Assembly: GCA_000433015.1 (NCBI GenBank)
Contig: HF998022.1
Span: 1-54,807, forward strand
Direction: 5' to 3'
Length of the DNA: 54,807 bases
DNA from: Firmicutes bacterium CAG:631
GTDB taxonomy: Bacteria > Bacillota_I > Bacilli_A > RFN20 > CAG-631
This document shows, piece by piece, positions 41,864 to 51,202 of this stretch. Under the pieces are notes generated by a model. It made no database searches. It had not been told where the DNA came from and worked only from the letters and a program-made list of their open reading frames with translations. The first letter of the stretch is position 1. Each line of letters begins with the position of its first letter. The position numbers and the translations under genes were made by a program.

Positions 41864-43588
41864 ATGAAAAAGAAAATTGCACCGTTAGGTTTCCTTCTTT
41901 GCACAACCTTACTTGCTGCGGGTTGTTCAAAAGGAGATGTAAAGGTCGTAACCGAAGATGGTAATTATGTCATTTATTCAATTACCGTTAATGGAAAAAA
42001 AGAAAGTTTTACGGCTGATGATTTATTAGCAGAAATGGCTGATTCAACTGTAGCAACAACTAGAATTTATAATGAAATTGCTAGAAAGGTATTTGCTATT
42101 GCTGCCGATAAAACATTAACTCGTTCTGAAATAACTGAAATTGAAGGAATTGCTGATGATCAAGTTACAGACTTTAGAGATAATGTTCAAGCAGAAGCAA
42201 AAGAACAAGGAATTGATTATGATACTTATTTAGAAACATCTCTAGAACAAGAAGGCGTTGAAACTTTAGACGAATTAAAAGACTTATACGTTGATCAAGG
42301 CAAAAAAGAGGCATATCTAGAAGATTATGTAGAAGAAAATTATGATTACTTCTTAGAAAAATATCTTAGTGTTTATACGCCTTTTCAAGTAAAACATATT
42401 TTAGTTGCAGCAAATACATCGGATACCAATTATACAGATGGAACCGTTACTCCTGATAAAGCGCGTTTATTATTAAAAATTTTAAATCGTTTTATTGCTG
42501 GAGAAAATTTTGCGACCATTGCAGATTTAACCGATGACACTTCTTCTAAAGACGTAGGTGGAATTATGCCATTTGATGGTGGAAAAGATTATGTGAATGA
42601 ATTCCGTTTTGCGCCATACATCTTAGCTTTATATGAAAAAGAAGAAGGAAAAGAAAGATTGGCTTTAGCACAACAATTGCATCTTATCGATGAAGATTTA
42701 GATTTAGATGTAGCTGAAGACTTACAAAAAGCTCAAGAAGAATACGATGAATTAAGAATTGCTTCTGTATATGAAAATGGTGTTGGCTTTATTCAATTGT
42801 CTGACATTATGGCTTTAGAAGATGATATCGTATCAACTGATAAAGGAAGCGAATTCTACTTTGATAGTGAAGGACAAAGATTACCAAATGTAGATGTGCC
42901 TACAGCAGCCGAACAAGTTTATGAATTACCTGAAGGTGTGGTTGCTGGAGATGAAGAATATTATTATGAATACGAATTAAAAAGAAATGTCATTTTCAAT
43001 AATACGTTAAATACACATCAAGTAAAATACATTGAAGTTTCACCAAGTGATGGTGCTGCTAATACCGCACAAATTAATGGAAAAACTGTACTTGCTGATG
43101 AAAATGGAAGTCCAATCTATGTTGTTTATGCAAGCACAGGAATTCATTTCATGGTTAATGTTTATAACTATATTGAAGAAGTGAATAAACCTAATGGTAT
43201 CGAAAATGTCAAAAATTTCTTTAGATTATTTGACGAATCTTCTCAAGATACAGATTATTCAAAATATAGTGATGCTTACATTGGACAAAACAATGCTTAT
43301 CTAAAAAGAGAAAACTTAGAAAGTAATAGTGACACTCTACTTGCTGCTGTTCAATCTTATATCTCTCCATTAGAACAATATGCATTTAATGAATTAGTTT
43401 ATGTCGATAAAGAAATTACGATTTCTTTCTCTGATGAAAAAATTTATGAAAATGTTCAAAAATATGTAATTGATAGTATTGAAGCTGGCGATGAAACATT
43501 CTATGATTCATTAGAAACAGCTTTTGATACTTATGGTTCAAAACTTGAAAGAGAACTTGAAGCAAAACAAGCTTTAAAAACAGAGTAG
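41864..43588 (+). CDS. PrsA-like foldase lipoprotein with parvulin-type domain
   Basis: A 574-residue lipoprotein (signal ending LAAGC, Cys21), acidic and beginning with a SurA/PrsA-like helical N-terminal region. At about residues 170-230 it carries a parvulin-like stretch: FQVKHILVA, then KARLLLKILNRFIAGENFATIADLTDD, and VGGIMPFDGG. This corresponds to the R-x-x-H-I-L and G-G-x-L-G motifs of peptidyl-prolyl isomerases such as PrsA. PrsA folds exported proteins on the outer membrane face. The protein is about twice the length of Bacillus PrsA and ends in a large unassigned region. Followed 12 bp later by a second lipoprotein gene. Confidence 0.72.
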   Translation: MKKKIAPLGFLLCTTLLAAGCSKGDVKVVTEDGNYVIYSITVNGKKESFTADDLLAEMADSTVATTRIYNEIARKVFAIAADKTLTRSEITEIEGIADDQVTDFRDNVQAEAKEQGIDYDTYLETSLEQEGVETLDELKDLYVDQGKKEAYLEDYVEENYDYFLEKYLSVYTPFQVKHILVAANTSDTNYTDGTVTPDKARLLLKILNRFIAGENFATIADLTDDTSSKDVGGIMPFDGGKDYVNEFRFAPYILALYEKEEGKERLALAQQLHLIDEDLDLDVAEDLQKAQEEYDELRIASVYENGVGFIQLSDIMALEDDIVSTDKGSEFYFDSEGQRLPNVDVPTAAEQVYELPEGVVAGDEEYYYEYELKRNVIFNNTLNTHQVKYIEVSPSDGAANTAQINGKTVLADENGSPIYVVYASTGIHFMVNVYNYIEEVNKPNGIENVKNFFRLFDESSQDTDYSKYSDAYIGQNNAYLKRENLESNSDTLLAAVQSYISPLEQYAFNELVYVDKEITISFSDEKIYENVQKYVIDSIEAGDETFYDSLETAFDTYGSKLERELEAKQALKTE

Positions 43589-43600
43589 AGGTGATTATTA

Positions 43601-45466
43601 ATGAAAAAGAATAAAATATTATTAGCAAGTTTATTAGCTTTGGCATTAGTAGTTACAGGATGTTCTACTGAAACAACCAAAATTAATAATGGGGATGACC
43701 CAATTGGTAACGTTGATGGTTCTGGGACCAGCAAAACTTTACAAAAATTATACGAAGAATTAAAAGCTTCATCAGGTGGTTCTGTTGCATTAGATGTTAT
43801 TACAAAAAGAATTGCTGCTTTGGAATATGCTTCCGTGTTAGATGTTGCAGATAGTGATAAAACATTTGCTGAATTAGGAATAAAAGCTTATCGTACAAAA
43901 GAAGCATTTGTCGAAGACATTGAAGAAACATTAGAAACACAAATCGAAAGTGATGATTATAAAGATAAAAGAGGCAGATTTGATGAAGAAAAATTTGCTG
44001 AATATGTTGAAGATGAAGGTTACACTGTAGATAGAAGTGGAACGGCTTCAAAATATATCGATATGGAAGAATTGACTTACAATTATGATGAATATATTGA
44101 AGAAACAATTATCGATACGATTTATTTAAATTATCTTTATGAAGATTATGTTTTAGGAATTAGTAAATATTGGACAACAATTCGTAACCAATATGCTATT
44201 CAATTCCAAGTTTTAAAATTTGAAAATTATACAACTGCTCAAAACTCTCATTTTAGTGAATCTTTACGTGCTGATATTAATACCGTTTTAACAGATACTT
44301 CTTCTTCTAAAACTTTTAATAAATCTAACAATGCATTATATTCTTTTATGACTTCGGATTCTGAAGACAATTTAATTGTTTTTGATGCACCATTAAGTGG
44401 AAATCAATTGACTTATCGTGTGTATGAAAACAATGAAGATATTGATAAAGTTTTAGATGCTTTATACAATAGAACCTTATCTAGACTTTCTGATTTTAAA
44501 TCAGGAACGCCAGTAGATGGATTTACTTATAATGATTTATTATTATTAGATCCAATTGAAGAATATGTTATTGATAGTTCTACAACAGCTAATGACGAAG
44601 AATTCTATACAATGATTGAAAAAATCTTAATTGCTAGAAAACTTTATATCATTGATACAGAAGTAGCAATGGCAAGAAATTTTGACTTAAAGAATGCAGA
44701 ATATGAAGCTTATCGTCCTTCTCAAAAAGAAAATGCTGAGTCTTTTGCTTCTACTTATTCTAGTACGAATACGAGAACCATTCGTGAAGGTGCAAGAGTT
44801 TCTAAAATGGATGCAGAAGAATTAGTTTATTATGAAGAAAATCAAACTTATACAAGAGATACTTATGGTAATGTACTTCCTTCTGCAATTAGCGCTTTAA
44901 GAGGAACAAATGCTAGAGAATTACTTTCTAATTTAAAAAATATTAATGGTGTCAACTATTTATTACCAGATAAAGAAGGTTTAAATACACCTATCTATGC
45001 AGATACAGAATATTATTATGTTGTAAAAGTAAATGGTTATTATGGCTATTATGCAACTCAAAATTATACTGTTGAACAAACTAACGATGATGGTGAAGTT
45101 GAAACCATTCAAAGAACGGCTACACAAAATGTAACCAACTATCAAATTCAAGCTTTCCAAGATGGCGCTTACTCAACTTATACTTACAATGATGAAACGC
45201 ATCGTTTTGTAGAAGATGAAGCTAAAGTTTCTTATGATACAGTTCACGGATATGATGAATCATCTGCAACTGAAACACAAAAACAAGAAATTGCAAATTG
45301 GGAAAGCATTATTGATATGTGCCATGAAATTGCAACACAAATTTTATCAAGTACACATCAAACTGAAGCGTTGGTTGAAATGTTTGAAAATTACAATTTA
45401 GAAATTAACGATCAAGAAATTTACGATTATATCAGTGATTCTTATCCTGATTACTTCGAAGATTAA
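43601..45466 (+). CDS. Large lipoprotein, PrsA-like neighbour, no parvulin motif seen
   Basis: A 621-residue lipoprotein: the signal ends VTGC (Cys21). The body is acidic, rich in Tyr, Asp, Glu and Thr, and mostly helical in pattern. Its N-terminal KTLQKLYEELKASSGGSVALDVI and helix-rich layout recall the chaperone part of PrsA/SurA. No parvulin motifs (HILV, GGxLG) are visible, so it may be a chaperone-only paralogue of the preceding protein. GAGGTGA lies before the ATG, and the 12-bp gap makes co-transcription certain in practice. A strong terminator follows. Confidence 0.65.
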   Translation: MKKNKILLASLLALALVVTGCSTETTKINNGDDPIGNVDGSGTSKTLQKLYEELKASSGGSVALDVITKRIAALEYASVLDVADSDKTFAELGIKAYRTKEAFVEDIEETLETQIESDDYKDKRGRFDEEKFAEYVEDEGYTVDRSGTASKYIDMEELTYNYDEYIEETIIDTIYLNYLYEDYVLGISKYWTTIRNQYAIQFQVLKFENYTTAQNSHFSESLRADINTVLTDTSSSKTFNKSNNALYSFMTSDSEDNLIVFDAPLSGNQLTYRVYENNEDIDKVLDALYNRTLSRLSDFKSGTPVDGFTYNDLLLLDPIEEYVIDSSTTANDEEFYTMIEKILIARKLYIIDTEVAMARNFDLKNAEYEAYRPSQKENAESFASTYSSTNTRTIREGARVSKMDAEELVYYEENQTYTRDTYGNVLPSAISALRGTNARELLSNLKNINGVNYLLPDKEGLNTPIYADTEYYYVVKVNGYYGYYATQNYTVEQTNDDGEVETIQRTATQNVTNYQIQAFQDGAYSTYTYNDETHRFVEDEAKVSYDTVHGYDESSATETQKQEIANWESIIDMCHEIATQILSSTHQTEALVEMFENYNLEINDQEIYDYISDSYPDYFED

Positions 45467-45470
45467 TTTT

Positions 45471-45500
45471 AAAAAGGGATAGTTAACTATCCCTTTTTTT
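45471..45500 (+). terminator. Terminator after the PrsA-like pair
   Basis: AAAAGGGATAGTT and AACTATCCCTTTT form an almost perfect palindrome centred at 45484/45485. A run of seven or more T follows. The hit gene starts just after it. Confidence 0.92.
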
Positions 45501-45515
45501 GAAAGGATGAAAAAA

Positions 45516-45923
45516 ATGAACGATTGTATTTTTTGTAAAATTATCCATAAAGAAATTCCTTCTTATACGATTTATGAGGATGGAGATGTTTTAGCTATTT
45601 TAGATACGTTTCCGGCTTCTTATGGTCATGTTTTAATTTTGAGTAAAAAGCATTATCAAAATATATTAGAATGTGATGAAACTACTTTAAATTCCATGGT
45701 AAAAGCGATTAAAAAAATTGGTTTAGCTTTAGAAAAAACATATGCTACAGGAATCAATGTTATCTCAAATATTCATTCAAGTGCTGGACAAACAGTGATG
45801 CACGCCCATATTCATTTAATTCCAGTAAATGGTAGTGGTCAAAAAGTAGAGATTCGCTCCCAAACTTTAAAAAATGTGCCTTTAGATGAGATTCAAAAAA
45901 AGATTGTTGAAAATTTAATTTAA
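45516..45923 (+). CDS. HIT-family nucleotide hydrolase
   Basis: A 135-residue histidine-triad protein. It begins with the zinc/nucleotide-binding CIFCKIIHKEIPSY and ends with the HIT motif HAHIHLIP, where the middle His is the catalytic nucleophile. Members hydrolyse AMP-linked nucleotides such as adenosine phosphoramidates. The ATG at 45516 is preferred because AAAGGA lies 8 bp upstream; a start three codons earlier overlaps it. The prsA-hit pairing resembles Bacillus, where hit lies near prsA. Confidence 0.95.
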   Translation: MNDCIFCKIIHKEIPSYTIYEDGDVLAILDTFPASYGHVLILSKKHYQNILECDETTLNSMVKAIKKIGLALEKTYATGINVISNIHSSAGQTVMHAHIHLIPVNGSGQKVEIRSQTLKNVPLDEIQKKIVENLI

Positions 45924-45936
45924 GTAATGTATATTA

Positions 45937-45966
45937 AAAATTGTCTTTAAAAAGGCAATTTTTTTA
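45937..45966 (+). terminator. Terminator of the HIT gene
   Basis: The stem 45937-45947 (AAAATTGTCTT) pairs with 45952-45962 with one G-U, loop TAAA, and is followed by Ts. Confidence 0.85.
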
Positions 45967-45990
45967 ATCAGTAAAAATTTTAATTTACAT

Positions 45991-46019
45991 AAAAACAATC
46001 GAGATTTTCTCGATTGTTT
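45991..46019 (-). terminator. Terminator of the yhaM-recX group
   Basis: The 12-bp stem 45993-46004 (AAACAATCGAGA) pairs with 46008-46019 around a 3-base loop. On the minus strand a U-run follows. It overlaps the yhaM stop codon (46018-46020). Confidence 0.85.
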
Positions 46020-46944
46020 ATTTATGTTTATAAAAGGCTCTTCCCTCTAAAGCGGGAATTTTATTGGTAAAACTATTCACTTCAACATTATTTAGAGCTT
46101 TAATAATCATATGAATGCGTGAATCCATGTTATCAATTAGATATAATACTTCAGCTTCTAAAGTATGAGGTAAAACAGGGGATCCATATTCATATTTACC
46201 ATGATGAGCCAACACCATATGTTGAAGTAACATCACTTTTTCTTCTGTAATTTGGTGTTTTTTTGCAACTTCAATAATATCTGTTTGAATAATAGAGATA
46301 TGGCCTAATAATTTTCCAGCAGTGGTGTATTCAGTAGTAATTGGACCACTTAACTCTTTGATTTTTCCTAAATCGTGTAGGATTATTCCCCCATATAATA
46401 AATCCTTTTGAATTTCGGGATATAACACAATGATAGCCTTTGCTAATTTTAGCATACTTACTTCATGATGTAATAATCCACTTGCGTATTCATGATGATT
46501 ACTTTTAGCAGCAGGATGATAGAGAAATTGGTCGTAATAATTTTGCAAAATTTCTGTCACAATTGTACGAATTTCTTGATCTTGTATTTCGCTTATAAAA
46601 GAGTGTAGTTCGGTTTCTAATTCAGTAGTAGATACTGGGGGATTAATAATTAATTCTTTTTGATCAATTGGTCCCTTTAATTCATCAAAATCAATAATTT
46701 TTAATTGCATTTGGCCTTTATAAATAATTGGATCAACTAAAAGACTCAAAACATTTCCTACTTTTAAAGCATTCATGTCTTTTTCGCTGGCGTCCCATTT
46801 TTTGGCATCAATTTTACCCGTATTATCTTGCAAAACCAAATTTAAATAAGCATTATGACTATTCGTAATTCCTTTTGTACATTCTATGACAATACAAACA
46901 ATCGTATCCCTAACATTTTCTTTTAAATCCTTAATTTTACTCAT
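46018..46944 (-). CDS. yhaM: 3'-5' exoribonuclease YhaM
   Basis: A 308-residue exonuclease of the YhaM family. It has an N-terminal OB-fold (about 10-90, VCIVIECTKGITNSHNAYL, DNTGKIDAKKWDA) and a C-terminal HD domain (LLHHEVSMLKLAKA, GGIILHDLGKIKELSGP, HMVLAHHGKYEYGSP) with the metal-binding His-Asp pair. It trims RNA or single-stranded DNA from the 3' end in Firmicutes. The ATG at 46944 overlaps the recX stop (ATGAGTAA) by 8 bp, and GGAG lies upstream. Confidence 0.95.
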   Translation of the reverse strand: MSKIKDLKENVRDTIVCIVIECTKGITNSHNAYLNLVLQDNTGKIDAKKWDASEKDMNALKVGNVLSLLVDPIIYKGQMQLKIIDFDELKGPIDQKELIINPPVSTTELETELHSFISEIQDQEIRTIVTEILQNYYDQFLYHPAAKSNHHEYASGLLHHEVSMLKLAKAIIVLYPEIQKDLLYGGIILHDLGKIKELSGPITTEYTTAGKLLGHISIIQTDIIEVAKKHQITEEKVMLLQHMVLAHHGKYEYGSPVLPHTLEAEVLYLIDNMDSRIHMIIKALNNVEVNSFTNKIPALEGRAFYKHK

Positions 46945-47686
46945 TTGCATCTTCTCCATCCTTCATTATTTTTTTGATGTCGTCTACATTATACCCTTTA
47001 TGAATTAATTTTGATATGATTTTATAGGGTTTTTTTTCATTTTTTTGAATTATTTTTAAATAATCTTTTTTTAATTGTTCGGTATCATCCACATTTAATG
47101 AATTTAAATGCTTTTCAATAAGAGCATAAGAAAATCCTTTTTGTAAGAGATTTTGTTCAATTTTATATTTTAGATATTTAGCAGAATGCTGATTTTTTGA
47201 AATTTGTTTTTGAATATAATTTTGAATCCATGTTTCATTTTCTTGAAATTGTTCTAAGGCTTGCTCAATAAGCAAAGGATGAATTCCATGACGATTTAAA
47301 AATGCTTTAAATGCATCTTTTCCTTTATCTTTTTCGTATTCTTTGCAATGGCTTTGAATAAATTGCTGATCATTTAAATAACTTTCATCTATCCATAATC
47401 GTAAAATTTGGTCTATTTCTTTATTATTTAAATCTTTTTTTTGAAGATATTTTTTTACATCATGGATTGAAAGTTCTTTTCGATTCATTTGGATATATAA
47501 TGGTTGGAAAATATCATGATATTTTGAAAAAACTTGAATGATTTCCAATTGTTCCTCTTCTATTTTTTTATGAACATAAGGCAAAAGAACAGAATATAAA
47601 AAAGAATCTACTAAAAAAGATTGGTTTTGAATGACAATTTCAAAGCCATTATTTTTTTTGGTAATTTTATCAATAATATAGGTCAT
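46937..47686 (-). CDS. recX: Recombination regulator RecX
   Basis: A 249-residue RecX, built of three-helix repeats that bind RecA filaments and limit recombination. The pattern is typical: IHDVKKYLQKKDLNNKEIDQ, DESYLNDQQFIQSHCKEY, then helices with LIEQALEQF and KISKNQHSAKYLKYKIEQNL-like segments. The ATG at 47686 follows AGGTGA; a TTG six bases earlier was rejected. A TATAAT on the minus strand (47709-47704) lies upstream, but no good -35 is seen. Confidence 0.88.
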   Translation of the reverse strand: MTYIIDKITKKNNGFEIVIQNQSFLVDSFLYSVLLPYVHKKIEEEQLEIIQVFSKYHDIFQPLYIQMNRKELSIHDVKKYLQKKDLNNKEIDQILRLWIDESYLNDQQFIQSHCKEYEKDKGKDAFKAFLNRHGIHPLLIEQALEQFQENETWIQNYIQKQISKNQHSAKYLKYKIEQNLLQKGFSYALIEKHLNSLNVDDTEQLKKDYLKIIQKNEKKPYKIISKLIHKGYNVDDIKKIMKDGEDANE

Positions 47687-47717
47687 AAACAATCACCTAT
47701 ATTATTATACTATAAAA

Positions 47718-48779
47718 TTAGGAATTTTCCTTCTTTTTTCTAGGTTTATATATTAAAAGAACAAAAGCTCCCAAAATCATTCCAAAATAGAAAGTAATGG
47801 TGCGCCAAATTAACATTGAGCCTTTGATTGTAGCATTCACATCACTAACATTAATTTTATTAGAGAAGAAACTCTTAAATAGATAAGTATAAGCAAATTC
47901 AACGCCTACTGAACCACCTGGAGAAGGGAATACACCTGAAATTAAACTGGTATATGAAGATAATGAAATTGTATCCAAAAAATATTTTCCATCCAAAGGA
48001 CAATGAACGGCATAAAAAGAAATAAATGGAATGCTATAAAGAATGATAAATCGTAAAAACATAAGACCTAACAATAATACCATGGTTTTCCAATTGCTAA
48101 AAATATGAGAAGCATTATGACGGATTAAGATAATTTTATCATTTAAATTTTGTTGAGCAATTTCTACTTTTTTGATGATCTTTATTTTTCCTAAAAACAC
48201 AATGATTTTATGAAATAATTTTTTAAATAAAGGAAGATAGGCCACCAAAATAATAAAAATAGAAAGTAAAGCAATAAGACAAAAACTAATAATTAATAAA
48301 AACAAAAGGTTATATTCTGCTTGATCAATTAAAGCGTTTAAACGGGGATAATTATAAATAAATGCAAACAAAGAAATAGATAGTAAAGTAGCTTTATAAA
48401 GAACAAAATAAATAAATACGACTGCAATGCCATTAGCAATGTTTACACCTTGTTTTTTAAACAAATAAACTTGAAAAGGTTGTCCTCCTGTCGCTAATGG
48501 AGTAATTCCATTAAAAAATACATTGTATTGTTGATTTAGAATTCCTTGATGTAGTTTATACCCCTTTTGAAATAAATTGACTAGAATTGTAAGAATGCAT
48601 CCATCAATAAAAAAAACAAGAAGCATACACCCAATTGCAATGAATATAAAAGGAAAAGAAGCCGTTTTTAAAATGGCTAAAACATCTTTATAATCTTTTC
48701 TAAAAACGAGAAATAAGGATAAGAAAGTGAAAAGAATTAACGAAGTTAACTTTAAAAGAATTTTGGTCTTTTTGTTCAT
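47718..48779 (-). CDS. Flippase-like integral membrane protein (LPG synthase TM region family)
   Basis: A 353-residue protein with about eight membrane helices. The family signature (MprF N-terminal / UPF0104-like domain) is visible as NVFFNGITPLATGGQPFQVYLFKK (about residue 80-105) and GVFPSPGGSVGVEFAYTYLFKSFF (about 285-310). MprF's flippase domain moves aminoacylated phosphatidylglycerol; others are tied to glycolipid or polyprenyl-linked steps. This one has no cytoplasmic synthase domain, so it would be the flippase part only. It is 32 bp from the GtrA-like gene and probably co-transcribed with it. Confidence 0.85.
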   Translation of the reverse strand: MNKKTKILLKLTSLILFTFLSLFLVFRKDYKDVLAILKTASFPFIFIAIGCMLLVFFIDGCILTILVNLFQKGYKLHQGILNQQYNVFFNGITPLATGGQPFQVYLFKKQGVNIANGIAVVFIYFVLYKATLLSISLFAFIYNYPRLNALIDQAEYNLLFLLIISFCLIALLSIFIILVAYLPLFKKLFHKIIVFLGKIKIIKKVEIAQQNLNDKIILIRHNASHIFSNWKTMVLLLGLMFLRFIILYSIPFISFYAVHCPLDGKYFLDTISLSSYTSLISGVFPSPGGSVGVEFAYTYLFKSFFSNKINVSDVNATIKGSMLIWRTITFYFGMILGAFVLLIYKPRKKKENS

Positions 48780-48811
48780 TCAATCACCCACTTTATCTTT
48801 TCTATAATAGT

Positions 48812-49312
48812 TTATTCTTGATTATCTAAATTATTATCCTTTTTCACCTTTACGATAAAGCGAATAACAAAATACATTATAGGTAGAGCACAAACAGGGG
48901 CTAAAATATATAATATTTTGTCGATAAGATCAGAACTGATGTGCATCAATAAAAAGATTTCTTTCCAAATAAAATAAAATAATTGTTGTAAGGCATAGTT
49001 TGGAATTGAAGATAAAGGAAAAATTGCCAGTTTTTTCCAGCGCCATTTTTGTCGAAAAGCGATTAGAGCTTGTGTTGTATAAGAAATTGGTAATCCTAAA
49101 ATAAAACTAATGGTTAAAGGAAGATTCAATTGAAAGAACCATATTTTAATATTTTCATTTCCATGCCAAACTTGAACAATTAAAAATGAAAATAAAAAGG
49201 ATAAAATCAACCCAATAAAAGTATTAAAAGCAGAAGTAAATAAAAAACGAATTTTATCATTTTCCCACAATTGCTTAACTTTTTCTGCAAATTTTGTTTT
49301 TTGTTTTTCCAT
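48812..49312 (-). CDS. GtrA-like family membrane protein
   Basis: A 166-residue protein with four helices and the GtrA-like pattern: KIRFLFTSAFNTFIGLILSF at the first helix, then ISYTTQALIAFRQKWRWKKLA before the third and SSIPNYALQQLFYF. GtrA-type proteins are linked to moving or building polyprenyl-phosphate-linked sugars and to teichoic acid or glycan decoration. Next to a flippase-like gene, a role in envelope glycolipid handling is plausible but inferred. Confidence 0.82.
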   Translation of the reverse strand: MEKQKTKFAEKVKQLWENDKIRFLFTSAFNTFIGLILSFLFSFLIVQVWHGNENIKIWFFQLNLPLTISFILGLPISYTTQALIAFRQKWRWKKLAIFPLSSIPNYALQQLFYFIWKEIFLLMHISSDLIDKILYILAPVCALPIMYFVIRFIVKVKKDNNLDNQE

Positions 49313-49396
49313 TTTTTGTTACGTCCTTTTACTTTATTCATATTGTACCATAGAATAGAGTGAAAAGTTTATTGATTTTACAAAAAAATTAATAAT

Positions 49397-49426
49397 TTGA
49401 CTTCTATATCAAAAATAGTTTATAAT
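49397..49426 (+). promoter_or_regulatory. Sigma-A promoter of the lipoprotein gene
   Basis: TTGACT (49397-49402), an 18-bp spacer and TATAAT (49421-49426), followed by AGGGGGA and the ATG at 49454. Confidence 0.75.
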
Positions 49427-49453
49427 ATTTTTGAACAAAAAGGGGGACTATTA

Positions 49454-51097
49454 ATGTTCAAAAAAATATTAAGTGGAGTTGTCGCAATGACCATGGTTCT
49501 AGGTCTTGCAAGTTGTGATAAAACACAAGAAGAAAAAAAAGTTAGCGGAGATGAAGTTTTAGGTCTTGTCATGAATGATGTAATCACTTGGGATTTTACT
49601 AAGGGAATTGAAATTGATGGCGATGTGTCTACCAAATTAGGTAATTATACAAAAACTGGAGATTTTAATGTCAAACTTGCTATGGATGCCGTAACTGGTG
49701 GAATGATTGCTCAAATTCAAATGAACGATTTGATGGGCTCTGATTTTGAAGCTTATATAGATGAAACGGTTAGTTATATTCATATTGGCGAAATCAAAAT
49801 GGTTGTTCCAGCATCCTCGACTAGCAGTCCTGTTTACCCCGCTTCAGATCCATCTACTTCTGATTCTGAAGATGTAATTAGTAATTTCATTGCACAATTT
49901 GATTTTTACCAATTATCTGAAACAAAATATTACATGACAGCCAAAAAAGAATTTTTAACTTCTTTAAATCTTCAAATAGAAAGTTATTTGTCTACGACGA
50001 TTCCTTTTTTAGGTGTTGAATTAAAGGAACTTCGTGTTGATTTAGGATTAACAAATCAACAAAAATTAAACCATGTTAGTGTAAAAGTAGGAGCGGGCAT
50101 TAGTATTGATGATGAAACATTAAATTGTGAATTTAAAGGCTCTGTTTCTTTAAATAAAAATGCAATGCCAACAAAACCATCAGATACATCTAACTATGTA
50201 ACGGCTGAAGTATTAATGCAACAATTGCTACAAAATCCTTTGACGGGTTCTCTTGAATTGAACGCTAAACTAGGAGATTTAGAAGTAACAATTGCAGTTG
50301 ATGTTTCATTTGTTTATGATATGCAAACTGGATATCCAACAATTACTATTGATATTAATGAAAAAACAACGATTGATATTATGGAATTATTAGGAGTACC
50401 TGATGTGACATTAAAACAAATGGTTATTGCTTATGATGAAGAATCTTTAGGACTAGCATTAAGTTTATATGATGCAGAAGACAATTTAATTGTTAAATTA
50501 CCATTTACAAGTTCTTCTGATACACCATCAGATACGCCATTAGCTTCTTCTGGCTCAGAAACGCAACAACCGACGCCAACAATAGATATGGTTTTACTAA
50601 AAGAAATTTTAAAAGCAGTATTATTTGATTTTACAATTGTGGAAGAAGAAGGAAAAATTGAAGTTACATTTAATTCTCAATTATGGAATGTTCTTACAAA
50701 TTATGTTCAAGAAGCATTAGAAACTTCTTTTGGTGGAAGCCTTGAACAAGTGATTCAACAATTAATGGCTGAAAATGAAGCGATTAAAGAACAAAATCCA
50801 AGTGGTTATGAACAAGATGCAAATTATCAAAATAATTTGCAATATATCCAACTTTTAACTTTAGCAAATCAAATTTTATCTATTGAAAGTGCTAAAATTG
50901 TTATAGCTGTGGAATATGAAGCCAATTCAACTACATTGATGTTAAGTGTTGAATCTGCTAGTGATTTTATCACATTAACAATTCATGTTGATGTTTCCTT
51001 TATGATGTTAACGATGACTAGTGTAGGCTTTGCTATGTGGATTGTTGGTAGTTCTGGTCCAACAAATCCAGCACCATCTTTAGTTGCTCTTGCTTAA
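49454..51097 (+). CDS. Lipoprotein, unknown function (LppX/LolA-like pattern)
   Basis: A 547-residue lipoprotein with an ideal lipobox LASC (Cys21). The body alternates short beta-strand-like segments (VSYIHIGEIKMVV, GSLELNAKLGDLEVTIAVDVSF) with two Ser/Thr/Pro/Asp linkers (ASSTSSPVYPASDPSTSDS and SSSDTPSDTPLASSGSETQ). This resembles two LppX/LolA-type half barrels joined by linkers, but that is a guess from pattern. The start was chosen at 49454 because it has the signal peptide and ribosome site; the frame continues upstream to 49397 through the promoter. A terminator follows. Confidence 0.7.
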   Translation: MFKKILSGVVAMTMVLGLASCDKTQEEKKVSGDEVLGLVMNDVITWDFTKGIEIDGDVSTKLGNYTKTGDFNVKLAMDAVTGGMIAQIQMNDLMGSDFEAYIDETVSYIHIGEIKMVVPASSTSSPVYPASDPSTSDSEDVISNFIAQFDFYQLSETKYYMTAKKEFLTSLNLQIESYLSTTIPFLGVELKELRVDLGLTNQQKLNHVSVKVGAGISIDDETLNCEFKGSVSLNKNAMPTKPSDTSNYVTAEVLMQQLLQNPLTGSLELNAKLGDLEVTIAVDVSFVYDMQTGYPTITIDINEKTTIDIMELLGVPDVTLKQMVIAYDEESLGLALSLYDAEDNLIVKLPFTSSSDTPSDTPLASSGSETQQPTPTIDMVLLKEILKAVLFDFTIVEEEGKIEVTFNSQLWNVLTNYVQEALETSFGGSLEQVIQQLMAENEAIKEQNPSGYEQDANYQNNLQYIQLLTLANQILSIESAKIVIAVEYEANSTTLMLSVESASDFITLTIHVDVSFMMLTMTSVGFAMWIVGSSGPTNPAPSLVALA

Positions 51098-51120
51098 TAC
51101 AAAATAATCCTTTTAAAGTT

Positions 51121-51149
51121 AAAAGTGCACATTTCCTGTGCACTTTTTT
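51121..51149 (+). terminator. Terminator of the lipoprotein gene
   Basis: AAAAGTGCACA (51121-51131) pairs with TGTGCACTTTT (51137-51147) around 5 bases, and a T-run follows. The A-run before it may let it work weakly for the convergent SGNH gene too. Confidence 0.9.
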
Positions 51150-51202
51150 ACTTAAAAAATCTAGAAATTAAATTATTAGTTTATTATCACATTTTTGAAG
51201 AA

